Below are positions 8,357-16,543 of a DNA stretch of 64,000 bases, one piece after another. A program made the position numbers and the translations under genes. This DNA is from Fusibacter sp963666805 (lineage in GTDB: Bacteria > Bacillota > Clostridia > Peptostreptococcales > Acidaminobacteraceae): contig CAXXWR010000006.1 of the NCBI GenBank assembly GCA_963666805.2, positions 1,054,001 to 1,118,000 on the forward strand, written 5' to 3'. Each line of letters opens with the position of its first letter. Position 1 is the stretch's first letter. The notes under the pieces were generated by a model. It was not told the DNA's origin and did no database searches. It saw only the letters and a list, made by a program, of their open reading frames with translations.

Positions 8357-8382
8357 AATAAGGCTTAGGCCTTATTTTTTTT
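8357..8382 (+). terminator. terminator of veg
   Basis: AATAAGGC (8357-8364), loop TTAG, GCCTTATT (8369-8376), then a T-run. It starts directly after the stop codon. Confidence 0.9.
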
Positions 8383-8672
8383 TGAAATTAAAGAATATTA
8401 TGATTATGATTTATCATTAATCTTTATCCATTAGGATAATATTGGCGATTGACAGAGCGAGGCAATAAGAAGCTTCAAAGTCGGAATTGTAAATAAAAGT
8501 AAAATTATTCAATGGATGAATATACATAGTGTGCATAATTATTAGTGAAAAGGTGAAAAGCTTCAAATTGCAACTGTTGTCAATTGAAACCAGGTGATGA
8601 TATACTGTAATCAACAGAGAAAAATGCATAGGTTCACAATATATGGAAATAAAAGAGGATGAGGTGTTAAAG
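8383..8672. other. intergenic region veg-arcA
   Basis: About 290 bases without a convincing gene. The right part holds the arcA promoter. A 70-codon frame on the other strand covers that promoter and has no family features. No clear ArgR-type dyad was seen by eye. Confidence 0.6.
8577..8606 (+). promoter_or_regulatory. promoter of the arcABC operon
   Basis: TTGTCA (8577-8582), 18-base spacer, TATACT (8601-8606), preceded by TGA, giving an extended -10. Confidence 0.75.
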
Positions 8673-9905
8673 ATGTATCAAAATGGATTACAAGTATTTT
8701 CTGAAATTGGCAGACTAAAAAAAGTACTACTGCACCGTCCTGGTGAAGAAATTGAAAATCTTACCCCGGAATTAATGGAACGACTTCTATTTGATGACAT
8801 TCCTTTTCTGGAAGTTGCAAGACAAGAACATGATGCTTTTGCTGATATTTTTAGACGCAATGATGTTGAGGTTTTTTATCTGGAACAAATGGTAGCAGAA
8901 ACACTGGAGGATAGAGCCCTAAGAGATATCTTTATTGAAGAATTCGTTGAAGAATGTGCGATACACAATAAACACCGTAGAGAACAGGTTAAGGCATATT
9001 TTAAAGACTTTAAGGATACGAAGGCCATGGTTGATAAAATGATGGCAGGCATTAGAAAAGATGAGTTCAAGGTGGGATTGTCACGTTCTTTGGCTGATCT
9101 TATGGAAACTCAGTATCCTTTTGTGATTGATCCTATGCCCAACCTCTATTTTACAAGAGATCCTTTTGCGACGATTGGAACTGGCATTTCGCTTAATAAA
9201 ATGAGAACAGTAACAAGACGAAGAGAAACCATATTCGCTAAATATATATTTAAGTATCATCCCATGTTCAAAGGAAAAACCATTCCCTTTTGGTATAATC
9301 GTGAAGATGAGTATGCATTAGAGGGGGGCGATGAACTTATTTTAAGCGAGGACGTTATTGCCATTGGTGTTTCTCAAAGAACAGACGCAGCAGCAATTGA
9401 TACCCTTTGCAGACGTATTTTTGCAGATGGTCAACCCTTTAAAACGATTCTTGCATTTGATATTCCTAAAACACGTGCCTTTATGCATTTAGATACAGTT
9501 TTCACCATGGTAGATTATGATAAATTTACAATCCATCCAGAAATTGAAGGGCCGCTAACGGTTTACTCTATTCAGAAGGGAGAAACGGCTTCAGAATATG
9601 TTATTGAAAAGGAAAGAGGCGTTTTAGAAGATATCTTGGCAAAATACCTAAAAACTGATAAAGTAAAACTGATTAGATGCGGGGGAAGACGCGGCATTGA
9701 CGCAGGTCGAGAACAATGGAATGACGGGTCTAATACCCTTGCTATTGCACCAGGGGAGGTCATTGTTTATTCGAGAAACCATGTGACGAATCGTCTCTTA
9801 GAAGAAGAGGGAATTAAGCTTCATGTAATGCCGTCATCTGAATTATCAAGGGGTAGAGGTGGCCCAAGATGTATGTCAATGCCACTTTTCAGAGAAAAAT
9901 TATAA
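8673..9905 (+). CDS. arcA: arginine deiminase
   Basis: Converts L-arginine to citrulline and ammonia, the first step of the arginine deiminase pathway. 410 residues from the ATG at 8673, preceded by GAGGTG with six-base spacing; an ATG at 8643 would add ten residues absent from typical ArcA. Motifs include EIGRLKKVLLHRPG at the N-terminus, FTRDPF (160-165), ALEGGDELIL, RRGIDAGREQWNDGSN and RGRGGPRCMSMP, with catalytic Cys400. Length is normal for the family. First gene of arcABC with its own promoter. An arginine/ornithine antiporter (arcD) is not adjacent. Confidence 0.97.
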   Translation: MYQNGLQVFSEIGRLKKVLLHRPGEEIENLTPELMERLLFDDIPFLEVARQEHDAFADIFRRNDVEVFYLEQMVAETLEDRALRDIFIEEFVEECAIHNKHRREQVKAYFKDFKDTKAMVDKMMAGIRKDEFKVGLSRSLADLMETQYPFVIDPMPNLYFTRDPFATIGTGISLNKMRTVTRRRETIFAKYIFKYHPMFKGKTIPFWYNREDEYALEGGDELILSEDVIAIGVSQRTDAAAIDTLCRRIFADGQPFKTILAFDIPKTRAFMHLDTVFTMVDYDKFTIHPEIEGPLTVYSIQKGETASEYVIEKERGVLEDILAKYLKTDKVKLIRCGGRRGIDAGREQWNDGSNTLAIAPGEVIVYSRNHVTNRLLEEEGIKLHVMPSSELSRGRGGPRCMSMPLFREKL

Positions 9906-9926
9906 GCCCTGTGAATCATTGAATAT

Positions 9927-9945
9927 AAAGCATCATGCTTTTTAT
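9927..9945 (+). terminator. weak hairpin between arcA and arcB
   Basis: AAAGCA (9927-9932), loop TCA, TGCTTT (9936-9941) followed by T. Only six base pairs, so it may attenuate readthrough or stabilise an arcA 3' end rather than fully terminate. Confidence 0.5.
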
Positions 9946-9992
9946 TGCATATAATTAAAATCTATTATGAGTGACTTAAGGAGGAACAATTC

Positions 9993-10985
9993 ATGCCTGT
10001 GAATTTGAAAGGAAGACATTTTTTAACACTTAAAGAGTACACACCAGAAGAAATTACGTATCTCTTAAATTTATCCAAAGATTTAAAAATGAAAAAACGT
10101 TCTGGGATTAAAGGCGATCTTTTAAAACAAAAGAATATTTGTTTATTGTTTGAAAAAACATCCACTAGAACCCGATGTGCCTTTGAAGTTGCCGCTCATG
10201 ATGAAGGAGCAGATGTAACCTTCTTAACCAACAGCCAAATGGGAAAAAAAGAAAGTATTGAAGATACGGCTAAAGTATTAGGTAGATTCTATGATGGTAT
10301 TGAATTTAGAGGGTACAAACAAGATACCGTTGAAAGTCTTGCAAAACATTCAGGTGTTTCAGTTTGGAATGGCTTAACCGATTTATATCATCCGACACAA
10401 ATACTGGCAGACTTTTTAACAATTACTGAACATGTTGCTAAACCTTTAAACAAGGTTAAATTTGTTTATGCGGGTGATGCAAGAAATAACATGGGAAATT
10501 CACTTATGATTGGTGCAGCAAAAATGGGAATGCATTTTGTAGCACTTGCACCTCGTTCACTTTGGCCTTCTGAAGAGTTGGTAAAAGAAATGAATGAAGT
10601 CGCTAAAGAAACCGGTGCAACAATAGAACTCAGTGATTCAACAGATGCTGTTCTTGGTGCAGATGTTATTTATACAGATGTATGGGTTTCAATGGGTGAA
10701 GAAGACTTGTTTGAAGAACGTATTAACTTGCTTAAACCTTATCAAGTGAATAAAGCACTTTTAGATAAAACCCAAAATCCAGATGTCATTTTTATGCATT
10801 GTTTACCTGCTTTTCATGATGAAAATACAGAAGTAAGTCAAGCCATTAAATCGCAATTTGGTATTGCAGAGATGGAAGTAACAGATGAAGTTTTTAGAAG
10901 CAAACATTCAGTTGTATTTGATGAAGCTGAAAATAGAATGCATACGATTAAAGCCGTTATGGTAGCGACAATCGGTAATTTATAA
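9993..10985 (+). CDS. arcB: ornithine carbamoyltransferase (catabolic)
   Basis: In this setting it runs as citrulline phosphorolysis: citrulline plus phosphate gives ornithine and carbamoyl phosphate. 330 residues. The carbamoyl-phosphate-binding motif is STRTR in EKTSTRTRCAFEV; YHPTQILADF and the ornithine-side FMHCLPAFHDENTEV loop are intact. RBS AAGGAGGAAC. It lies between arcA and arcC with the usual order, so the catabolic role follows from context; sequence alone would not exclude a biosynthetic OTCase (argF), but no other arginine biosynthesis gene is present here. Confidence 0.96.
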   Translation: MPVNLKGRHFLTLKEYTPEEITYLLNLSKDLKMKKRSGIKGDLLKQKNICLLFEKTSTRTRCAFEVAAHDEGADVTFLTNSQMGKKESIEDTAKVLGRFYDGIEFRGYKQDTVESLAKHSGVSVWNGLTDLYHPTQILADFLTITEHVAKPLNKVKFVYAGDARNNMGNSLMIGAAKMGMHFVALAPRSLWPSEELVKEMNEVAKETGATIELSDSTDAVLGADVIYTDVWVSMGEEDLFEERINLLKPYQVNKALLDKTQNPDVIFMHCLPAFHDENTEVSQAIKSQFGIAEMEVTDEVFRSKHSVVFDEAENRMHTIKAVMVATIGNL

Positions 10986-11004
10986 GCTTATTGGAGGGAT
11001 ACGA

Positions 11005-11946
11005 ATGGGGAGTAAACAGAGAATTGTTGTTGCACTAGGCGGCAATGCCTTGGGTAAAACACCAGAAGAGCAAATGAAGCTAGTGAAACATACAGCAAAG
11101 CCCATTGTAGATTTAATTAGTGAAGGACATGAAGTCATATTAGCACATGGTAATGGGCCGCAAGTAGGTATGATTAATTTGGCTATGTCTACAGCATCAG
11201 AGTCACCTGCTGCGACACCAGAAATGCCTTTTCCAGAGTGTGGTGCGATGAGTCAGGGGTATATTGGCTATCATCTACAAAATGCCATTAGACAGGAATT
11301 AAGAGCAAGAGGGCTGTCTAAACCAGTTGCATCTATTGTAACACAGGTGGTTGTCGATCCTAAAGATCCAGCATTTAATCAGCCCACTAAACCCATTGGT
11401 GCTTTTTACAGTAAAGATGAAGCAGACCAACTCATTCAAGAAAAAGGTTACACTATGGTTGAAGATGCAGGCCGTGGCTTTAGACGGGTGGTTGCTTCTC
11501 CGATGCCACTTGATGTGGTTGAAAAAGAAACGGTTAAGACATTAGTTGAAAAGGGTCAGGTTGTGATCACAGTAGGTGGCGGTGGCATTCCTGTTTATGA
11601 AGAAGGCGATGCCCTTATAGGGATTCCTGCAGTTATTGACAAAGATTTTGCAGCTGAAAAAATGGCGGAAATCTTAGAAGCGGACTACTTAATTATTTTA
11701 ACAGCCGTTGAAAAAGTGGCTATTCATTTTGGAAAACCTGAAGAAGAATGGCTTGATAAGATGGACACAGTTTTGGCTGAACGCTATATTCAAGAAGGTC
11801 ATTTTGCACCGGGAAGTATGTTGCCAAAAGTTAAAGCAGCAAGTCTTTTTGCGGCATCTAAATCGGGTAGAAAGGCTCTTATTACGTCTCTTGAAAAAGC
11901 CAAAGATGGCATTTTAGGAAAGACCGGTACTTTGATTATAAAATAA
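11005..11946 (+). CDS. arcC: carbamate kinase
   Basis: Transfers phosphate from carbamoyl phosphate to ADP, giving ATP, CO2 and ammonia, the energy-yielding last step of the pathway. 313 residues, standard for ArcC. Motifs include VVALGGNALGKTPEEQ at the N-terminus, LAHGNGPQVGMI, VVDPKDPAF, AVIDKDFAAEKMAE and the C-terminal LPKVKAA. RBS TTGGAGGGA. It follows arcB by 19 bases and is closed by a strong terminator. Confidence 0.97.
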   Translation: MGSKQRIVVALGGNALGKTPEEQMKLVKHTAKPIVDLISEGHEVILAHGNGPQVGMINLAMSTASESPAATPEMPFPECGAMSQGYIGYHLQNAIRQELRARGLSKPVASIVTQVVVDPKDPAFNQPTKPIGAFYSKDEADQLIQEKGYTMVEDAGRGFRRVVASPMPLDVVEKETVKTLVEKGQVVITVGGGGIPVYEEGDALIGIPAVIDKDFAAEKMAEILEADYLIILTAVEKVAIHFGKPEEEWLDKMDTVLAERYIQEGHFAPGSMLPKVKAASLFAASKSGRKALITSLEKAKDGILGKTGTLIIK

Positions 11947-11977
11947 TCATCAACTGAAAAAATAAAGAACTACAAAG

Positions 11978-12013
11978 TAAAGAACTACATCTTTTTAAGA
12001 TGTAGTTCTTTTT
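11978..12013 (+). terminator. terminator of arcABC
   Basis: AAGAACTACATCTT (11980-11993) pairs perfectly with AAGATGTAGTTCTT (11997-12010), then T. Confidence 0.95.
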
Positions 12014-12324
12014 ATGTTGTCTTGAAGATGAATCAAGTCAGAAATAGGTAAGAGTATTAGTACTGACATAAACAAATAACAGGATATAAAAAAATGAAGT
12101 ATAATATTAATGGGGGTAAAAAAATATGATTCAAAAAAAATGTCAAAAAAAGAGAAGGGGGACCGTCAGTTATAGTCTACTTGGATTGGTATGAATATTG
12201 CATTATAGTCTATAAGCGGATGAATTAAAATTTTAAAAGTAACAAGTTGTGGTAATTAGTAGTAATAGGGCAAGGTGTTTTAAAGCACCAAAAGTGTAAT
12301 AGTATTAGAAGAAAGCGGGGTAAC
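12014..12324 (+). other. intergenic region arcC to sigma-54 activator, with possible leader peptide
   Basis: Holds TATAAT at 12100-12105 and, after GGGGG at 12112-12116, a 22-codon frame at 12126-12194 (MIQKKCQKKRRGTVSYSLLG then LV). A nine-base element TATAGTCTA occurs twice (in the 12171-12179 and 12206-12215 areas). GGTG(TTTT)/(AAAG)CACC near 12274-12290 forms a dyad without T-run. The peptide is unproven. Confidence 0.3.
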
Positions 12325-13731
12325 ATGTCTAATAATATTCCTCAAGTAGCGGATGATACATTCGTCAAGAATTTAAATCGTATTTTTGATCCTATTCCAG
12401 TTCCCATTATTTTATTGAACAGGGATACTGAAATAGTGATGATTAATGAGCCATTTGCAGAATATCTGGGCTATTCAAAGGATCAATTAATTGGGGAGAA
12501 AGTCATTGATATTGATCCGAACAGTCGATTTCCATTCGTATTTAAAACCAAGAAACCAGAAATATATGCCAAGCATAAGTTTTCCAATGGGCACACGGCG
12601 ATTGTTCATCGTATTCCTGTCTTAGATGACAACGGTGACATTATTTATGGTTTTGGGATGGTTGTTTTCGACGATTTGAAACATCTACAAGAAGTATTAG
12701 AAAAAAATAAGCTTTTAGAGGGTAAGTTGCTTATTTATCAAGAAGAATTGAAAACCATGAGAGGGGCTAAATACTCATGGGATACGATTATTGGTAATTC
12801 AGTGATTATGCAAAATGTTAAGCGTATTTCATCAAAGGCAGCCAAAACCAATTCCAATGTCTTAATTGTTGGAGAAAGTGGGACGGGAAAAGAGCTCTTT
12901 GCACATGCTATTCACAATGATAGCAAACGTTTTGATGGACCTTTTGTCAAAATTAACTGTGCAGCGATTCCTAAGGATTTACTTGAATCTGAACTATTTG
13001 GTTATGAAGAAGGAGCCTTTACAGGGGCTAAGAAGCAAGGTAAAGTGGGCAAGTTCGAACTGGCTAATGGTGGGACAATATTTCTGGATGAAATTGGAGA
13101 TATGCCACTTGACATGCAAGTTAAAATTCTAAGAGTTTTACAAGAAAAAGAGATAGAAAGAATTGGCGGTAATAAAACAATCGCGGTTGATTGCCGTATC
13201 ATTGCGGCTACAAATAGAGATTTGCAAGCACGAATTAAAGACAATGAATTTAGAGAAGATCTCTACTATCGTCTTAACGTCATTAATATAGAAGTACCAC
13301 CACTTCGCAAGCGTAAGGAAGATATTGAAATGATTACGCTTAATCTCATGGAGAAAATTTCAAATAATCTAGGGCGTTATGTGAGCAATATTACGATAGA
13401 AGCCTTAGATTGCCTCAAACAGTACAATTGGCCAGGTAATATAAGAGAGCTTGAAAACATTATTGAGAGAGCAATTAATATGACAGACTCTGAATCTATT
13501 GAACTACAGCATTTACCAGCCTTTATGATTGCTAATAAGCAGGAAGAAGTTCATGAAATTCCATCACTTATTAGTCTGAGAACAGCGGTTGAAGATGTTG
13601 AAAAAACGACTATTCTTAATTCGTTAAAGGCAGTTGGATTTAATAAATTAAAAGCCGCTAAAATTTTAGGCATTAGTCGGACCAGTTTATATGAGAAAAT
13701 GGAAAAATATCATATTGAAACGCCTCAATAA
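12325..13731 (+). CDS. PAS-domain sigma-54-dependent transcriptional activator
   Basis: 468 residues in three parts. A PAS domain (about 18-120; IPVPIILLNRDTEIVMINEP) probably senses a small ligand or redox signal. The AAA+ domain (about 150-385) has Walker A GESGTGKE (183-190), GAFTGA (230-235) that contacts sigma-54, and Walker B GTIFLDEIGDMP. A C-terminal Fis-type HTH (about 430-465) contains NKLKAAKILGISRTSLYEKM. It remodels RNA polymerase carrying sigma-54 to open -24/-12 promoters. Its likely target is the promoter directly downstream at 13937-13953, with paired dyads in front. RBS GCGGGG. Confidence 0.95.
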   Translation: MSNNIPQVADDTFVKNLNRIFDPIPVPIILLNRDTEIVMINEPFAEYLGYSKDQLIGEKVIDIDPNSRFPFVFKTKKPEIYAKHKFSNGHTAIVHRIPVLDDNGDIIYGFGMVVFDDLKHLQEVLEKNKLLEGKLLIYQEELKTMRGAKYSWDTIIGNSVIMQNVKRISSKAAKTNSNVLIVGESGTGKELFAHAIHNDSKRFDGPFVKINCAAIPKDLLESELFGYEEGAFTGAKKQGKVGKFELANGGTIFLDEIGDMPLDMQVKILRVLQEKEIERIGGNKTIAVDCRIIAATNRDLQARIKDNEFREDLYYRLNVINIEVPPLRKRKEDIEMITLNLMEKISNNLGRYVSNITIEALDCLKQYNWPGNIRELENIIERAINMTDSESIELQHLPAFMIANKQEEVHEIPSLISLRTAVEDVEKTTILNSLKAVGFNKLKAAKILGISRTSLYEKMEKYHIETPQ

Positions 13732-13835
13732 TTGAAATGTATTATTTTTCTGAGAAGTGTTGTGTAAAATGTAAGTCAAAAAAAGGGATATCACGTTAAA
13801 ATATCATGTCGTTGATGTTAACACTGCGCAAAATT

Positions 13836-13884
13836 TGGACAAAAAGTGTTGTCCATTTTTTGTACAGTGTTTTCTTTTTGTACA
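13836..13884. promoter_or_regulatory. candidate upstream activating sites for the sigma-54 activator
   Basis: A perfect dyad TGGACA (13836-13841)/TGTCCA (13850-13855), then two self-palindromic TGTACA boxes at 13861-13866 and 13879-13884. Their centres lie about 95 and 65 bases before the -24 element, the distance at which enhancer sites for such activators usually sit. Binding is inferred. Confidence 0.5.
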
Positions 13885-13936
13885 CCAATCTGTAGCAAAA
13901 AGCATACGAATGTTATGGTTTTGCCAAGTGTGCATT

Positions 13937-13953
13937 TTGGCACAGGTTTTGCA
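13937..13953 (+). promoter_or_regulatory. sigma-54 (-24/-12) promoter
   Basis: TTGGCACAGGTTTTGCA: TGGCAC, R, four bases, TTGCA, a full match to the TGGCACRNNNNTTGCW consensus. Start of transcription expected near 13964, about 25 bases before the gene. Confidence 0.92.
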
Positions 13954-13990
13954 AATATATATTGACAACAAATCAATATAGGAGGCTCAT

Positions 13991-15019
13991 ATGGCAAAAA
14001 GAGATGTTGGTATTGTAGGTACAGGCATTTATATCCCTGACCAATACGTGACAGCAAAAGAAATCTCCGAAGCAACCAATGGCGTTTGGGCGGAGGACGC
14101 AATCATTAATAAACTTGGGTTTACTAAAAAACCAATTCCAGGTGAAGGTGACGGGACTCAGGAAATGGGTGTAAAAGCGGCACTGGATTGCCTTAAAAAC
14201 ACGGGGGTCGATCCCAAAGCAATCGATGTGATTTTATGTATGGGTGAGGAATGGAAAGAATATCCACTGACAACTTCTGCTATTTACATTCAAGAAAAAA
14301 TTGGGGCAACCAATGCATGGGGAATTGATGTTCAAAACAGATGTTGTACAACTGTAACCGCTATGAAAATGGCAAAAGATATGTTAGTAGCAGATGAATC
14401 GATTGACACGATTATGGTCTGCGGAGGCTATCGTAATGGGGATTTTGTTGATTATGCTGACAAAGATATGAGTATGATGTTTAACCTTGGTGCAGGTGCA
14501 GGGGCCATTATACTCAAAGCTGATTACCATAAAAACTTGTTGTTAGAATCACATATTATGTCAGATGGTAGTATGGCAAGAGACGCCGGCGTAGAAATTG
14601 GCGGTATCTGTAATCCGATTACTAAAGACAATATGAATGAAGCTTATCGTTCATTAAGATTAATGGACGCGAAACACATGAAGGACAGACTCAATGATGT
14701 CTCAATGGATAATTGGATGCAATGTATTGATAAAGCCTTTGAAAAATCAGGTGTTTCAAAAGACAATTTAGATTACTTAGCAGTACTTCATTTTAAGTAC
14801 TCTATGCATAAACACATGCTTGGCTTATTAGGTTTAAGTGAGGAGCAGTCAATTTACCTAAGTGAATATGGTCATATTGGCCAAGTAGACCAAATTTTAT
14901 CTTTACATCTTGCACAACAGCAGGGCAAGCTCAAAGATGGTGATATCATTTCGATGATAGCAGCTGGTATTGGCTATGCATGGGCAGCTAATGTAATACA
15001 GTGGGGAGAAAGGGGATAG
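13991..15019 (+). CDS. KASIII-like (thiolase-fold) enzyme with non-canonical active site
   Basis: 342 residues with the 3-oxoacyl-ACP synthase III fold. The start is GIVGTGIYIPDQYVTAKEI and the nucleophile region is DVQNRCCTTVTAMKMA, where Cys118 aligns with the catalytic Cys of FabH. His267 (AVLHFKYS) aligns with the FabH histidine, but the following HQAN context is absent. The third FabH residue (Asn in GNTS) is His295 in EYGHIGQVDQ. Loss of the Asn suggests it does not do ordinary decarboxylative malonyl-ACP condensation; thiolytic cleavage or non-decarboxylating acyl transfer is more likely. It lies behind the sigma-54 promoter and seven bases before a CoA-transferase gene, so a catabolic acyl-CoA role is probable. 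Substrate unknown. Confidence 0.75.
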   Translation: MAKRDVGIVGTGIYIPDQYVTAKEISEATNGVWAEDAIINKLGFTKKPIPGEGDGTQEMGVKAALDCLKNTGVDPKAIDVILCMGEEWKEYPLTTSAIYIQEKIGATNAWGIDVQNRCCTTVTAMKMAKDMLVADESIDTIMVCGGYRNGDFVDYADKDMSMMFNLGAGAGAIILKADYHKNLLLESHIMSDGSMARDAGVEIGGICNPITKDNMNEAYRSLRLMDAKHMKDRLNDVSMDNWMQCIDKAFEKSGVSKDNLDYLAVLHFKYSMHKHMLGLLGLSEEQSIYLSEYGHIGQVDQILSLHLAQQQGKLKDGDIISMIAAGIGYAWAANVIQWGERG

Positions 15020-15025
15020 AATAAT

Positions 15026-16339
15026 ATGTCTGATCAAGAAAAAGGAAGAATCATCTCTGTAGAAGAAGCGATTGCGCTTGTTAAATCAGGTGACCATATT
15101 GTGTCAGGTCTTGGTGCAGCAGAACCAAGACGATTCCTTGAAAAATTACATGAAGTAGCAAACAACCTAAACGATGTTCATGTGATGACGTGTTTACCAA
15201 TGGGCGTTTATGAATTTTTTGACAATCCTAATTACAGAGATCATTTTCTAATGGAAGGTTGGTTCTATAGTGGATATATGAGAAAAATCCACAAGAATAA
15301 GAATATTACTTTTATCCCTAATCATCTTCACTTTGCAGCAACTAAAAGACTAGATTATAAAAAACCTAACATTTACGTAGGACATTGTACACCACCCGAT
15401 AAGCACGGATTTGTTTCACTCGGTTTAAGTTCAGTATATGAAATGCAGTTTATAGAGGCAGCTGACATAGTGATTCTGGAAATGAATCCTCATGTACCGC
15501 GAACGTTTGGTGATACAATCGTTCATAAAGATGACGTTGATTATTTCATCGAAGCAGACTACCCAATGCCTGAACTTCCAATAGTTGAGCCTAATGAAAA
15601 AGATATGAAAATAGGAAAGTTAATTGCTGAACATATTGAAGATGGCTCAACCATTCAATTGGGGATTGGTGGTATTCCAAATGCCGTTGCACAAGCACTT
15701 AAAGGTAAAAAAAATCTAGGTATTCATACTGAAATGTTTACTGACGGTATGGTTGATCTTTTCAATGCAGGTGCAGTGACCAATTCAGAAAAAACATTAC
15801 ACCGCCATAAGATGGTGGCTGCTTTTGCACTGGGATCAAAAAAACTTTATGATTTTATTGATGATAACCCTGCTGTGGAAATCAGAAGGGGAGATTATGT
15901 GAATGATCCCTACGTTGTAGGTCAAAACTACAAAATGGTGTCAATCAATACATCTGTAGAAGTAGATTTAACAGGTCAATGCTGTTCAGAAAGTATTGGA
16001 CATCGTCAAATTAGTGGAACAGGTGGACAAGCAGATACGGCAATAGGCGCGCAACTTTCTAAAGGTGGCAAATCATTTATAGCACTTTACTCTACGGCGA
16101 AGGTGACTGATCATGCAACAGGAGAGAAAGTTGAAAAATCTAAAATTGTACCAATGTTATCACCAGGTGCAGTTGTATCACTCTCAAGAAATGATGTGGA
16201 CTATGTTGTGACTGAATATGGTATAGCAGAACTAAGGGGCACATCTGTTAGAGAACGCGTTAAAAGATTGATTGCCATTGCTCATCCGGACTTTAGACAG
16301 TCATTGACAGAAGAAGCTGAAAAATATATGCTTTGGTAA
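15026..16339 (+). CDS. acetyl-CoA hydrolase/CoA-transferase family (4-hydroxybutyrate CoA-transferase-like)
   Basis: 437 residues, the normal length for the Cat2/AbfT class of CoA-transferases, which move CoA between acetyl-CoA and a short carboxylic acid through a glutamyl-CoA intermediate. Visible motifs: VGHCTPPDKHGFVSLG, LGIGGIPNAVAQAL, IHTEMFTDG with the candidate catalytic Glu236, ISGTGGQADTAIGA, and the C-terminal TEYGIAELRGTSVRERV. RBS AAAGGGGAT. The start is seven bases after the KASIII-like gene, so both are co-transcribed from the sigma-54 promoter and a terminator follows. Acyl substrate cannot be read from sequence. Confidence 0.88.
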   Translation: MSDQEKGRIISVEEAIALVKSGDHIVSGLGAAEPRRFLEKLHEVANNLNDVHVMTCLPMGVYEFFDNPNYRDHFLMEGWFYSGYMRKIHKNKNITFIPNHLHFAATKRLDYKKPNIYVGHCTPPDKHGFVSLGLSSVYEMQFIEAADIVILEMNPHVPRTFGDTIVHKDDVDYFIEADYPMPELPIVEPNEKDMKIGKLIAEHIEDGSTIQLGIGGIPNAVAQALKGKKNLGIHTEMFTDGMVDLFNAGAVTNSEKTLHRHKMVAAFALGSKKLYDFIDDNPAVEIRRGDYVNDPYVVGQNYKMVSINTSVEVDLTGQCCSESIGHRQISGTGGQADTAIGAQLSKGGKSFIALYSTAKVTDHATGEKVEKSKIVPMLSPGAVVSLSRNDVDYVVTEYGIAELRGTSVRERVKRLIAIAHPDFRQSLTEEAEKYMLW

Positions 16340-16382
16340 TTTTTTTCATTACAACTCCTTTAATAAATAGCATTAAATAATA

Positions 16383-16434
16383 TCAAATGCGTGACTTGGC
16401 ACAAAAGATGGCTTTGTCACGCATTTGATTTTTT
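16383..16434 (+). terminator. terminator after the CoA-transferase gene
   Basis: TCAAATGCGTGAC (16383-16395) pairs with GTCACGCATTTGA (16416-16428), 20-base loop, then T-rich. Confidence 0.85.
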
Positions 16435-16543
16435 GTCGCTTGATTTTCAATTGATAAAAGCTTAAAATAACCCTTAACAAACCAATCAATTAAAGAAATC
16501 AAGTGAAGAAAGCAATCATCTGTCCAAAACGAGGAGGTTTAAG

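Noticed and set aside
8417..8629. 70-codon frame on the - strand upstream of arcA
   Set aside because: It covers the arcA promoter, has no RBS of note and no recognisable family features.
13818..14102. 94-codon frame on the - strand over the sigma-54 promoter
   Set aside because: It overlaps the -24/-12 promoter, the upstream dyads and the start of the KASIII-like gene; composition does not look coding.
16396..16415. Second sigma-54-like TTGGCAC motif before the DUF4438 gene
   Set aside because: The -12 half is ATGG instead of TTGC, and the motif lies in the loop of a strong terminator.
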